Notes: generated by a model from the letters alone, not told the origin. A stretch of 54,922 nucleotides of DNA from Verrucosispora sioxanthis (GCF_010560025.1 NZ_SAIY01000015.1:1-54922); one strand, 5' to 3'; shown: positions 34,052 through 43,786, counted from the first letter of the stretch. Translations and numbers: made by a program.

Positions 34052-35401
34052 ATGACGACCCGAGCACCGCGCGTCCTGGTCATCGGTGCCGGCACCGGAG
34101 GCCTCTGCCTGGCGCACGGGCTGCGCCGAGCCGGGATCGACGTCGAGGTCTACGAGCGACACCGGGCCAGGGGCGAGGGGCTGCTCGGCTACCGGGTGGG
34201 CATCGGTCCCACCGGCAGTCGGGCCCTGCGTGACTGCCTGCCGCCGGAGCTGTTCGAGATCTACCTGGCCACCTGTGCCCGCTCGCCGCGCTACTTCAAC
34301 GTGCTCAGTGAGAAGATGCGCCACACCGCGTCCTTCCCGCTGCGGCCGGACACCCACCCGGTCGACACGGAGCGCTCCGTGGCCCGGATGACGCTGCGCC
34401 AGGTGCTGCTGACCGGCCTCGAGGACGTGGTGCACTTCGACCGCACCTTCACCCGGTACGAGCAGCACGACGACGGCACGGTCACCGCCCACTTCGCCGA
34501 CGGCGGCACCGCCACCGGTGACCTGCTCGTGGCGGCGGACGGTACACACTCGGCGGTCCGTCGTCAGTACCTCCCGCACGCCGTCATCCGGGACGCCGGC
34601 ACGGTCAACATCGCCACCCGGGTGCCGCTGACCGCACACACCCGGTCCCTGCTGCCGGAGAGCGTGCAACGGGGCATCTCGCTCATCTTCGGCACCGGCG
34701 GGGTGATGGGCGTACTGCACGTGATGGAGTTCAAGTGGGACCGCGACGGCCGCCTCAAACCGGAGACCAGTTCGGCGGACGCGAAACTGCTCAGCGACTG
34801 GCCGGGGCTGCGGCACGACCCGACCCGCGACAACATCAACCTGGTGGTGTGGAGCACCGCCCGCCGGTTCCCGCCGGACGTGATGCGACGGCGGGGCACG
34901 GAGCTGATCCAGGTGGCGCTGGAGCTGACCGCCAACTGGCACCCGCACCTGCGAGAACTGCTCAGCCTGGCGGACCCGGACAGTGCCCTGCCGATCCGGG
35001 TGTCCACCTCGGAGCCGGTGCCGCCCTGGCGAAGCAGCACGGTCACCCTTCTCGGCGACGCGATCCACACCATGACGCCGGGTCGGGGCGTGGGCGCCAA
35101 CACCGCGCTGCGCGACGCGAACCTGCTGCGGCGGCAGCTGATCCTCGCCGCCGCCGGTGAAAAGACCCTGGTGCAGGCGGTCGCCGACTACGAGGCGGCG
35201 ATGGTGCCGTACGGCTTCGCCCGGGTCGCCGACTCGTTGGGGCGCAGCGGCACCAACGGTGACGACCGCATGTACCAGCCGGTGTTCGGACGACTCGCGT
35301 TGCTCGGTGCCCGGGGATACTTCCGGGTCACCAGCCGGGTTCCCCGGTTGCGGCGCAAGTTCGTCGACGACTTCTACACCTACCGGGGCGAGCAGGACTG
35401 A
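34052..35401 (+). CDS. FAD-dependent aromatic monooxygenase
   Basis: A 449-residue flavoprotein hydroxylase of the PHBH-like group: N-terminal FAD motif VLVIGAGTGGLCLAHGLRRAG, the mid-protein DLLVAADGTHSAVRRQY (the DG motif) and GDAIHTMTPGRGVGANTALRDA (the GD motif). It probably hydroxylates the polycyclic core at the expense of NAD(P)H. Its start is 14 bp after the TcmI-like gene stop, and a strong terminator follows, marking the right end of the cluster. Confidence 0.92.
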   Translation: MTTRAPRVLVIGAGTGGLCLAHGLRRAGIDVEVYERHRARGEGLLGYRVGIGPTGSRALRDCLPPELFEIYLATCARSPRYFNVLSEKMRHTASFPLRPDTHPVDTERSVARMTLRQVLLTGLEDVVHFDRTFTRYEQHDDGTVTAHFADGGTATGDLLVAADGTHSAVRRQYLPHAVIRDAGTVNIATRVPLTAHTRSLLPESVQRGISLIFGTGGVMGVLHVMEFKWDRDGRLKPETSSADAKLLSDWPGLRHDPTRDNINLVVWSTARRFPPDVMRRRGTELIQVALELTANWHPHLRELLSLADPDSALPIRVSTSEPVPPWRSSTVTLLGDAIHTMTPGRGVGANTALRDANLLRRQLILAAAGEKTLVQAVADYEAAMVPYGFARVADSLGRSGTNGDDRMYQPVFGRLALLGARGYFRVTSRVPRLRRKFVDDFYTYRGEQD

Positions 35402-35408
35402 TCCTCGT

Positions 35409-35444
35409 CGCGACCCCGGCACCCGACCCGGTGCCGGGGTCGCG
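35409..35444 (+). terminator. Stem-loop terminator at the right end of the PKS cluster
   Basis: Perfect 15-bp stem (35409-35423 with 35430-35444) with a 6-nt loop, 7 nt after the FAD monooxygenase stop codon. Confidence 0.8.
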
Positions 35445-35622
35445 GCGTGTCCAATCACGTGCGGTGACCGCACCGTCCGTCCCGGACCGGACACCTGCCG
35501 TAGCCTCCGCGCGTCCGGTACGGACTGTTACCTGGGCTGCCTGTCGTCCCGGGCGCGCGTGTGCGAAGCTGCGGCGAGTTTTTCTCGCGACGATCCGGAC
35601 GTGAACCTCAGGGAGGGTTACC

Positions 35623-36452
35623 GTGGGCGAGTCCTTCGGGAACTGGCTGATACTGCTCGTGGCGCTGTTGGCGGGGCTGGCCGTGGGCTGGCTGTTGCTG
35701 CGCGGTCGGCGGGCGGAACCGACCGCGCCGACCGTCGGTACGGCGGACGACGCGACCAGCGAGGCGAGCGATTCCGCCCCGGTCGCCACCGGGACCGAGC
35801 GGTCGACCGCCGTGACCGAACCAACGACCGAGCCCGATCCCGCCCCGTCGGCGGACAGCGACACCACCGCCACGGCGGCCGAGCCCACCGAGGCCGACGC
35901 GGCCCCGACCGCAACCGAGCCGACCGCCGGCACCCGCGAGACGCCGGTGACCGGTGCGGAGTCCACCGAGGCGTCGCAACCGCTCGCCGACGCCACCACG
36001 ACCGCCGTCCAGGACGGACCGACGGTGGACGCGACCGCGGAACCCCGACCGGCGGTCGCCACCCCACCGGTCCGGCCGCCGGCCACCACCGAGTCCGCCG
36101 CGGCCACTGCGGCCAGCAGCGCGCCGGCCACGGCAGCCGACCCGGTCACCGCAGCCGACCCGATGGCGGCGGCACCGGTCACCGCAGCCGAGCCGGTCAC
36201 CGCGGCCGGAGCCGGTCACGGCGGAGCCGGTCACCGCCGAGGCCGACGACTTCCGGCGCATCCAGGGCGTCGGGCCGAAGATGGCGGCTGCGCTGCACGG
36301 TGCGGGCATCCGGACCTACCGGCAGTTGGCCGACATGGACGAGGCCGCGCTGCGGAGACCGTCAAAGCGCCGGTCTGCGCGCCACCGCCAGCCTGGCCAC
36401 CTGGCCTCAGCAGGCGAAGGTGCTGGCCACCCAGGCCGACAGCGGGTCCTGA
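35623..36452 (+). pseudogene. Membrane-anchored helix-hairpin-helix protein, three frameshifts
   Basis: GTG start behind GGGAGGG. One membrane helix (ILLVALLAGLAVGWLLL, residues 9-25) is followed by about 170 residues of Ala/Thr/Pro/Glu-rich linker with repeats of EPVTAA, then a helix-hairpin-helix domain (FRRIQGVGPKMAAALHGAG) and a conserved tail (LRATASLATWPQQAKVLA). These parts lie in three frames: an extra G at about 36208, a missing base after CGG at 36355 and a missing C near 36368. Each repair restores a continuous protein of about 276 residues. The helix-hairpin-helix resembles non-specific DNA- or nucleic-acid-binding modules; the cellular role is unknown. Confidence 0.78.
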
Positions 36453-36629
36453 CGATTCCGGGCCGCCGGTCGCGGGAACGCCCCTCGCGGGCCCCGCGCC
36501 GGCGGCTGCGGGGTACGCCATTCCGGTGACCGGCCCCGACCCGGACGCGCTCCGGCCGGAACCGCCGTTACGGTCGACACGCCGGCCACGCCGGCACGCC
36601 GCACTGTCGCCGGCTGCCGGGAGCCATCC

Positions 36630-37835
36630 GTGCCGTTCGCCCACCTACAGCCCGACGGCCCACGGCGACCTCTTACCCGCAGCGCGTCCACGACCCGCCG
36701 GGTTCCCCTCCTGGAACTCTTCTTCGACCTGGTCTACGTCGTCGCGTTGGCGCTGATCTCGCGCGGGCTGGCCGAGGAGATCAACTGGCACCGGGCGGTT
36801 CAGGCGCTGATCCTGCTGGCCGCGGTGTGGTGGACCTGGGCGATCACCGCCCTGATCACCGACCTGTACGACCCGGAGCGCACCGAGATCAAGGCCCTGG
36901 TCCTCGCGGTGATGTTCGGGGTGCTGCTGATGGCCAGCGCGATCCCCAAGGCGTTCGGCGATCGGGGGCTCACCTTCGCCGGTGCGTACGTCGCCATCCA
37001 CCTCGGGCGCGGCCTGTTCATCATCCCGGCGGTGCGCAACGACCCGGAGATCCAGCGCCGGGCGGCCCGGGTCTTCTGCTGGTTCACGCTGTCGGCGGTG
37101 CCGTGGATCGGCGGCGCCTTCGTCTCGGCGGAACCCCGGATGGCGCTGTGGCTGCTCGCCCTCGGCCTCGACTACCTCGGGCTGCGGCTGTCCTACCCGG
37201 TGCCCGGGCTGGGCCGCGTCCCCGCCGCCCTGTTCAGGTTGACCGCCGAGCACCTGGCCGAGCGGTATCAGCAGTTCTACACCATCGCCCTGGGCGACGC
37301 GATCCTCGTCATCGGCATGGCCTACACCACGAACCACTCTGAGTTCGAGGACGCCGTGGCGCTGCTGCTGGCCTTCGCCACCACGCTGCTGCTCTGGCGG
37401 ATCTACGTGCACAAGGCCGGGGAGCTGCTGCCAATCGCCATCAAGATCACGAGGACGCCGATCCGCTTCCTGAACACCTCCCCCTACACCCATCTGGTGA
37501 TGGTCGCCGGGGTGGTCGCCACGGCGGCCGGCTTCGAGCTGGTGCTGCACACCCACACTCTGCCCGCGCGTACCCCGCCCACCTGGGCGGCGATCATGCT
37601 CGGCGGCCCGGCACTGTTCCTGGCCGGCCGGGCCCTCTTCGAACGCGAGGTCTTCAATCGGATGTCGTGGTCGCGTCCCGCCGGCGTGGTGGCGCTGCTG
37701 GCCGTGGCACCGGCGGTGCTGTTCCTGCCGGCGCTCAGCGCTTCGCTGGCCGCGCTGCTGGTGCTCGCCGGGGTGGCGCTGGACGACCTTCGCCGCAGCC
37801 GCGGTCGTCCGCCCGAGGCGCCCATGCCATCGTAG
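36630..37835 (+). CDS. Low temperature requirement protein A (LtrA) family
   Basis: A 401-residue membrane protein with about ten hydrophobic helices, starting at GTG 36630. The family hallmark near the N-terminus is VPLLELFFDLVYVVALALIS. Further matches are the charged loop TDLYDPERTEIK and the ERYQQFYTIALGDAILVIG segment. LtrA was named for a Listeria low-temperature growth phenotype; its biochemical function is not known. It is monocistronic. Confidence 0.88.
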   Translation: MPFAHLQPDGPRRPLTRSASTTRRVPLLELFFDLVYVVALALISRGLAEEINWHRAVQALILLAAVWWTWAITALITDLYDPERTEIKALVLAVMFGVLLMASAIPKAFGDRGLTFAGAYVAIHLGRGLFIIPAVRNDPEIQRRAARVFCWFTLSAVPWIGGAFVSAEPRMALWLLALGLDYLGLRLSYPVPGLGRVPAALFRLTAEHLAERYQQFYTIALGDAILVIGMAYTTNHSEFEDAVALLLAFATTLLLWRIYVHKAGELLPIAIKITRTPIRFLNTSPYTHLVMVAGVVATAAGFELVLHTHTLPARTPPTWAAIMLGGPALFLAGRALFEREVFNRMSWSRPAGVVALLAVAPAVLFLPALSASLAALLVLAGVALDDLRRSRGRPPEAPMPS

Positions 37836-37920
37836 GGCCCGCCGGTCTCGTTAGCCGCTCGGCGCGTCTGGGTACAAGGCCCACACCCTGCAACCCGATC
37901 CCCGAATCTTGGAGGAAGCC

Positions 37921-38127
37921 ATGCGCGGCACGTCGATATTCGGAGTCCTCGTCGTGATCTGGCTCGTCATCGGCGCCATCGCCGCCGGCCAGCGCGGCTA
38001 CTACAGCGACGAGGAAACCAACTGCGCCGAGGTCGGCACGATCCTGGTGACCATCGCCGCCGGGCCGCTGAACTACGTCGGCGCCAACCCGGAGGTCGAC
38101 TGCGAGCTGCCCCAGCCCTCTCAGTGA
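37921..38127 (+). CDS. Small membrane protein
   Basis: A 68-residue protein starting MRGTSIFGVLVV behind GGAGG. One N-terminal membrane segment (residues 5-23) is followed by an exposed region with two Cys (TNCAEVGT and EVDCELP) and a conserved IAAGPLNYVGANP. Very similar short proteins occur widely in actinobacteria without known function (from memory). A terminator follows immediately. Confidence 0.75.
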   Translation: MRGTSIFGVLVVIWLVIGAIAAGQRGYYSDEETNCAEVGTILVTIAAGPLNYVGANPEVDCELPQPSQ

Positions 38128-38139
38128 GCCCGGTGACGC

Positions 38140-38182
38140 ACGACCAGGGCCCGTGCCGGCTGCGGACACGGGCCCTGGTCGT
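38140..38182. terminator. Bidirectional stem-loop terminator
   Basis: Perfect 16-bp inverted repeat (38140-38155 with 38167-38182) and an 11-nt loop, lying between the small membrane protein gene and the converging beta-helix gene. Confidence 0.85.
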
Positions 38183-38211
38183 CGGCGCGGATCCCGGGCC
38201 GGACGTCCGGC

Positions 38212-39782
38212 TCAACGGAAGCAGTGCGCCACCGGCACCTTGCTGCCCAGGCAGTTGGTCGGGGAGTTCTCGACCACGACGCTGTCGTCATCGATCTTGA
38301 CCTGGGCCCGCTCGGCCTGGATCCCGCCGGCCTTGACGGTGGACTGGTTGCCGAGCACGTGGCTGCGGTAGAGCGCGGTCGAGCCCGCCGTCACGAACAG
38401 CCCCGCACCCTGCGACCGCTTGCCCACCGCGGCGTTGCCCTTGACGTCGCTGCCCCGCACGAGCAGGTTCGACCTCTCGGCATGGATGCCGCCGCCGTTT
38501 CCGCGCGTGGTGTTGCCGCTGATCACGCTGTCGTCCAGCGGCAACAGGCCCTGGAAGGTGGAGATGCCGCCGCCCTTGCCGGTGGCGATGTTGTCGCGGA
38601 TCGTCAGCTGGCGCAGCACCAGCACGGCGTCGGAGTTGGCCAGCCCGCCGCCGGTCTCGGCGCTGTTCTGCGCCACCAGGGTGTCGAAGACCTTGGTACG
38701 CGCGGAGAAGCTGGCCATCCCACCGCCCTGACCGGCGTTGTTCTGCACGAAGGTGGAGGAGTAGACGTCGCCGGCGGCCCGGAAATTGGCCAGGCCACCG
38801 CCGTAGCTGACCGCGCTGTTGTGCCGGAACTCGGTCCGGTGCATGGTCATGACGCCGCCGTTGAGCAGGCCCCCGCCCTTGCCCTGGGTGCCGGCGGCCC
38901 GGTTGCCGATCAGCTTGCTGTCGCTGATCTGGAGGTTGCCGTCGTTGAAGATGGCACCGCCGCCGCCCTCCGCCGACAGCGAGGTGCTGCCGACGACGGT
39001 CACCCCTTCGACGACCGCCGTGGCGCCGTGCACGATGTGGATGCTGCCGCCCTCCGCCGCCGAACGGCCGTTGCGCAGGGTGACGTCCCGGAGAGTCAGT
39101 TCGCCGCCGTCCCGGACGGTGAAGAAGCGGAAGTCGGGAGCGTGCACGCCCCGTACGATGGTCGCGCCGGAGCCCTCGATGGTGATCCCGTGGTAGATCA
39201 CGGGCAGTCCCGCCTTGTCGTCGGCGGGATTGCGCGGCGGAGCCTCGGCGTCGCCGGGGTTCTCGGCGGTGTCGGCGGCCTCCCGCGCGTCGCGGATGCC
39301 GCCGTCGTACTCGTCGGGCTGCTGGAACGCGTGGGTCAACGTGTACGTGCACTTCTCCGCCAGTCGCAGGGTGGCACCGCCCTCGGCGTTCGCCCGCACC
39401 AGCGCCGCGATGAGCCGGGCCGAGTCGCAGGGCACCGGCACCACCGTGCCGTCCGGTGCGCGCCCGTGGTGACCGGTGGACCGGCCGGTCGCACCTGCCG
39501 AACTGTCCGGCGTCGCGCCGGCGTCGTGTCGCCATTCGGGTCGCTGCCGGTCCGGCCCCGGCGTTGCGGTGTCTCGTCGACTCCGGGTACGTCATCCTGG
39601 TACATCGCCGCGGGCCGGCCCGGGTCCGGTGCCGCCGGGTCACGGTCGGCGGCCGAGGCGGTGACGGCGGTCAGGCCCGCCGCCCCGGCCACCAGGCTGC
39701 CCGCCACCAGGCCACCGGCCAGCAACCACCGGGACCGCCGACCGGGTCGGGTGGACCCACGGCTCCCTTGGTACGTGGACAT
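38212..39782 (-). pseudogene. Secreted right-handed beta-helix protein, one frameshift
   Basis: Starts MSTYQGSRGSTRPGRRSRWL at 39782 with AGGAG upstream. A Sec signal with a positively charged N-region and hydrophobic core (WLLAGGLVAGSLVAGAAG) ends at ASA. After a low-complexity linker the frame is lost at about 39515-39521, where one base is missing. The main domain continues in the other frame with parallel beta-helix coils of the N-x-A-x-x-x-GGG type (SAEGGGGAIFNDGNLQISDS; NNAGQGGGMASFS; GNGGGIHAERSN). The fold is like pectate lyase or polymorphic outer-membrane repeat proteins. It may bind or cleave polysaccharide at the cell surface; no catalytic residues are evident. Three Cys are near the two ends of the domain. 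Confidence 0.8.
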
Positions 39783-39975
39783 CAGCGCTCCTGCCTCTCG
39801 TGCATGCGAAAAACACGGCCGCACCGAATCGGGCGCGGGGTGGCTGACATCGCCTCAGCCCACCAGAGGCCACCGTACGGCGACACATGGAGCAAATCAG
39901 GCATAAGTGAATGCGTACCCCATTCGGCTTCATGTCTGGCCGAAGGGGCGGTCACCGGACAGCGGGAGCTGGTGC

Positions 39976-42066
39976 TCAACCGCCGACGTGGATCCCGGGG
40001 CGGCGCGCCGGATCGGGTTCGGACTTGCGCAGGATCTCCCGGACCACCGGCGGGGTGTCCCCCCGACCGAGGATGAGGTAGCGCAGCAGGTGGGCGATCG
40101 GGTTCCCCTCCGACCACTCGAAGTGGGCGTGCGGGCGTACGCCGGTGGCGTCCCGCAGCGCCAGCAGGATCGCGGCGATGGCGTTCGGCGCCGCCGGGCT
40201 GCTCGCCCGCAGCACCCGGTAACCGCCCACCTCGACGCCGCACACCCGCAGCACGTGACGGAACCCGGAGGGATCCACCACGTCGATCTCCAGGAAGAGC
40301 ACGTCGGTCGCCCCGGGGACCGGGTTCAGGCCCCGCTGCGCCCGCTCCTTGATGGTGTACTCCTTGATTGCCCCACTGCGCCGCTTGTGGGCGATCAGGT
40401 GCAGGCGGCCGTCGTGGGCCACCGAGTCGGCGACGAACCGCCGCGCCGTCTCGTCGAACTCGACCCGCTCCGCCCGCAGTTCGGTGGTGCGGGTCACCCG
40501 GGACACCAGCGACACGGCGATGATGCCGAGGATGAACAGCCCGGAGATGGCGATCCCGTCCGGCTTCTCGATCACGTTCTCGACCAGCGCGTACAGCAGC
40601 ACCAGGGTGAGTACCGTGAACCCGGCGGCGACGCCACGTTGCCGGCGGCCGGCGGCGGCGATGGCCACCGCGACGGCCGCCGAGACCATCATCGCGAGGA
40701 TCCCGGTGGCGTACGCCCCCGCCTGCGCGTCGACGTCGGCGCGGAACACGACGGTCAGCACGATGCAGACGAGCGTGTAGACGATCACCACCGGACGCAC
40801 CGCGCGAGCCCACTCCGGGGCCATGCCGTACGAGGGCAGGTAACGCGGCACGATGTTGATCAGCCCGGCCATCGCCGAGGCACCGGCGAACCAGAGGATC
40901 AGCACGCTGCTCACGTCGTAGGCGGTACCGAACGCCTCACCGACCTGCTCGTGGGCGAGATAGGCAAGCGCGCGTCCGTTGGCGGCTCCGCCCGGCGCGA
41001 ACGCCTCGGGCGGGATGAGCACCGCGGTGACGAAGGTGGTGGAGAGCAGGTACACCGACATGATCAACGCGGCGACGGTGAGCAGCCGCCGGGTGTTGCG
41101 GATGCGGGCGGCCAGCCGGGCCGGCGCATCCGGCCCCTTCCCCGCCACCAACGGCATCATGCTGACCCCGGTCTCGAAACCGGACAGGCCCAGCACCAGC
41201 AGCGGGAAGGCCAGCGCGGCGGTCAGCGCCACCTCACCCGGACCGCCGCCCGTGGTCAGCGCCGCCGTCCAGTCCGCCAGTGGACGGGGATCACCGGCCA
41301 GTTCGGCAAGCGACACCCCCACGATCACCGCGTTCAGCCCGAGGAAGGCGGCCACCAGCGGCACGGCCACCGCCACCGCCTCCCGGAAGCCGAGCAGGAA
41401 CACCGCACCGAGGATGAGCAGCAGGACGACGGTCACCCCGACGGCGACGCCGGTGCCGCCGAACCACTCCGGCAGGTACGGATTTTCCAGCACGTGCACG
41501 GTGGCGTCGGCCGAGGACAGGGTGATCGTGACGATCCAGGACGTGGCGACGAACCCGAGCAGCACCAGCACGAATACCTTGCCCCGCCAGAACGGCAGCA
41601 GTCGCTCCAGCATCGCCACCGAGCCCTGGCCGTGCGGACTGTCCCCGGCTACCCGGCGGTACATCGGCAACATGCCGAACAGGGTCAGTGCCACGATCAG
41701 CAGCGTCGCCACCGGAGACAGCGCGCCGGCGGCCAGGGCGGCGATGCCGGGCAGATAGGACAGGGTGGAGAAGTAATCGACGCCGGTCAGGCACATCACC
41801 CGCCACCAGGCGTGTGACCGGGTCTGTCCCTCGGCGGTCTCCGGCCCGACCGGCTGCACCCGGTGGACGAACAACCACCGGCGCAGCCGGCTTTCCGGTG
41901 CCGCCGGACCGGTCGGCACGGCCACCCGCTCGGGCACGGTGACCCGCCGCCCCGCCCGTTCCCCCTTGCGCGTGGGATCCCGCGCGGCACGCAACCCCGG
42001 CTCCGGCGCGCCGGGCGCCGGGCGGCGGCGTTCCCGGCCTCGTCGCGCTCTCGTCCCGTCCCCCAT
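39976..42066 (-). CDS. APC superfamily amino acid/cation permease with C-terminal domain
   Basis: A 696-residue transporter. The first 60 residues are Arg/Pro-rich and cytoplasmic. About twelve membrane helices follow (from VMCLTGVDYFSTLSYLPGI to ISGLFILGIIAVSLV), including the unwound TM1 motif typical of APC proteins. The last 180 residues form a soluble domain (ELRAERVEFDETARRFVADS to the end). The substrate is unknown. The start may instead be a GTG at 41937, leaving a shorter N-terminus. It is a single gene divergent from none of its neighbours. Confidence 0.83.
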   Translation of the reverse strand: MGDGTRARRGRERRRPAPGAPEPGLRAARDPTRKGERAGRRVTVPERVAVPTGPAAPESRLRRWLFVHRVQPVGPETAEGQTRSHAWWRVMCLTGVDYFSTLSYLPGIAALAAGALSPVATLLIVALTLFGMLPMYRRVAGDSPHGQGSVAMLERLLPFWRGKVFVLVLLGFVATSWIVTITLSSADATVHVLENPYLPEWFGGTGVAVGVTVVLLLILGAVFLLGFREAVAVAVPLVAAFLGLNAVIVGVSLAELAGDPRPLADWTAALTTGGGPGEVALTAALAFPLLVLGLSGFETGVSMMPLVAGKGPDAPARLAARIRNTRRLLTVAALIMSVYLLSTTFVTAVLIPPEAFAPGGAANGRALAYLAHEQVGEAFGTAYDVSSVLILWFAGASAMAGLINIVPRYLPSYGMAPEWARAVRPVVIVYTLVCIVLTVVFRADVDAQAGAYATGILAMMVSAAVAVAIAAAGRRQRGVAAGFTVLTLVLLYALVENVIEKPDGIAISGLFILGIIAVSLVSRVTRTTELRAERVEFDETARRFVADSVAHDGRLHLIAHKRRSGAIKEYTIKERAQRGLNPVPGATDVLFLEIDVVDPSGFRHVLRVCGVEVGGYRVLRASSPAAPNAIAAILLALRDATGVRPHAHFEWSEGNPIAHLLRYLILGRGDTPPVVREILRKSEPDPARRPGIHVGG

Positions 42067-42124
42067 GCCCCCGCCTCGCCGTTGTCGAACAGACCGGTGG
42101 TTCGGTCGGACCGCCGCCGGGGCG

Positions 42125-42520
42125 TCAGCCGCCGTCGGGTGCGGCCAGCGCCCGGGCCAGGTCGGCGGGGTCGGCCACGGTGACCGTCATCCCGGGATGA
42201 CGCGGCCATCCGCCGGGAAGCAGGCCGGGCACCGGTCGCACGAACCGGACGCAGACCCCAGCGGCCGTGGTGGTGCCGAAGGTGACGCCGGTGTCGGTGC
42301 CGGACAGGTGCGGGCCGATCACCCGCCACCAGCGGTAGGGGCCGCCGCGCTGCACATCCGCGACGTTCTGTCGCTCGGTACGTAGCCGCCAGGGGCCGAA
42401 CCGGACCAGCAGCTCACCGGAGTCGAGCCGCACCCAGGCGGTGCCGGGCCGGACCCCGATCAGCGCCAGCAGCCAACGGAACCGCGACTCGAAGCGGAAC
42501 TCGAACACCTGAGCGGTCAT
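42125..42520 (-). CDS. Conserved actinobacterial hypothetical protein
   Basis: A 131-residue protein beginning MTAQVFEFRFESRFRWLLAL. It has a beta-rich pattern with several Trp (TAWVRLDSGELLVRFGPWRL; GPYRWWRVIGPHLSGTDTGVTFGT) and ends in a helix (DPADLARALAAPDG). There is no signal peptide or certain membrane span. The mix of RFGPWRL and VTFGTTTAAGVCVRF resembles PH-like small domains, but I cannot assign a function. It is followed by the APC transporter gene. Confidence 0.75.
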   Translation of the reverse strand: MTAQVFEFRFESRFRWLLALIGVRPGTAWVRLDSGELLVRFGPWRLRTERQNVADVQRGGPYRWWRVIGPHLSGTDTGVTFGTTTAAGVCVRFVRPVPGLLPGGWPRHPGMTVTVADPADLARALAAPDGG

Positions 42521-42821
42521 CACCGGGCTCCGCGGCCGGCGCGATCTCCGGGCCGAGCGGGGCGCGGTGGGGCGGCGGGGCGCGGTCGCGGTCGGGCGGC
42601 AGGACGGCGCCGGGACACAGCGGTCATGGTCGCGGCGTACGCCCGCAGGGGCCGGCCGACACCCCCGGGCCGGCCGGCCCCTGTTCCCCGTGGTTCCCCC
42701 CGTGGTTCCCCCGTGCTCCCCGTGGCCCCCCGACGGCCACCCCCGGACGTTGCCGCCCGGGCCTCGGGTCGGATGTCCCCGCGCCCACAGGTGGGCGGGG
42801 CGCGGGGACCCCCCGTCCCGG
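42521..42821. other. Intergenic region with C-rich (minus-strand G-quadruplex) tract
   Basis: 301 bp without a supported gene. Between 42678 and 42745 the plus strand carries at least six runs of four to six C separated by 4-6 nt (imperfect repeats of CCCCGTGGTT). The complementary strand therefore has a strong G-quadruplex motif. It lies upstream of the 42125-42520 gene and downstream of the DUF5995 gene. Confidence 0.7.
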
Positions 42822-43607
42822 TTACTGCAGGAACGCCCCGAGGGGCGACAGCAGCAACCGACCGAGCGCGGCGGCCGTGTCGTCGAGCCGCCTGCGCTCG
42901 CGCTCATGCTGGTGCGGGTCGTGCCGGCACCGCCAGATCCGCTGCGCGTTGCGCCAGGCGACATCGCGCGTGTAACCGATCAGTTCACCCTGGTACCAGT
43001 CGTCGATGTCGCCGTTGAGCATGTCGATGAGCAGTTGCCACTGCTCCAGGTAGCCCCGGCGCAGCCCGGGGATCTTGTCGGCGAAGATCTTGTTGATCTC
43101 CAGGTAGTCGCGGTGCTGGTCGCTGCCGTCGACCGGCTCGGACTCCAGGTGGTCGAACGTGGTGACCAGCGCGAACGGCAGGTCGAAGTTGATGTGCGCG
43201 TTGACACCGGCCGCCGCCGAGGGAAGCGGCCGGGCGTCCGGCCCGCGCATCCGCTCGAACAGGCACGTCCAGGCCCGGGGCGTGCCCGGGCTGGCGTCGC
43301 TCCACATACGTAAGGCGTCGAAGTAGCGGGCCGCGAACTCGACGTCCAGTCGGGACAGGAAGACCGGATCGACGAAACGGTCGGTGTAGAGCCCGTCCAG
43401 CACGCTGCTGGTGATGGTCAGATACAGCTTGTTGAAGTCGGCAAGCGGGCAGCTGTCCAACAGTGGCGGGAGACGGACCAGCATGTCCTGCAGCTTGGTC
43501 AGGTGGTCGACCACGGCGGGCACGTCGGTGGGGTGATCGGCCAACAGATCGACGATGTCCCGGTGCACCGGCCCCCACACCGGCTCCCCACACGCGATCA
43601 CGCGCAC
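42822..43607 (-). CDS. DUF5995 family protein
   Basis: A 261-residue protein from the GTG at 43607 (a GTG at 43601 is equally possible; no clear ribosome site). Characteristic segments are DFNKLYLTITSSVLDGLYTD, DVEFAARYFDALRMW and the strongly conserved AAAGVNAHINFDLPFALVTT, with His/Asn/Asp residues that could bind metal. The family is widespread in actinobacteria and of unknown function. It is cytoplasmic by sequence. Confidence 0.82.
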   Translation of the reverse strand: MRVIACGEPVWGPVHRDIVDLLADHPTDVPAVVDHLTKLQDMLVRLPPLLDSCPLADFNKLYLTITSSVLDGLYTDRFVDPVFLSRLDVEFAARYFDALRMWSDASPGTPRAWTCLFERMRGPDARPLPSAAAGVNAHINFDLPFALVTTFDHLESEPVDGSDQHRDYLEINKIFADKIPGLRRGYLEQWQLLIDMLNGDIDDWYQGELIGYTRDVAWRNAQRIWRCRHDPHQHERERRRLDDTAAALGRLLLSPLGAFLQ

Positions 43608-43786
43608 ACCCCGCTTCGCGGCGTGCCGGCGCGGCGCGCCACAGCGCTGACCCTGTTGATCCGCTCGCCGCGCTCGCTCATGTCCCCTCCAGGCTGCTCG
43701 CCGGCGTCGTCGTGCCCGTTGCGACGCCGGGCTCAGACTTTCAGGCGTCCGCCGCGCGGACATCAGTAGAACGACGTATCCGACAC

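Noticed and set aside
39907..41817. 636-codon plus-strand open frame
   Set aside because: It is antisense to the APC transporter gene; composition is Arg/Gln/His/Asp-rich without domains, typical of high-GC shadow frames.
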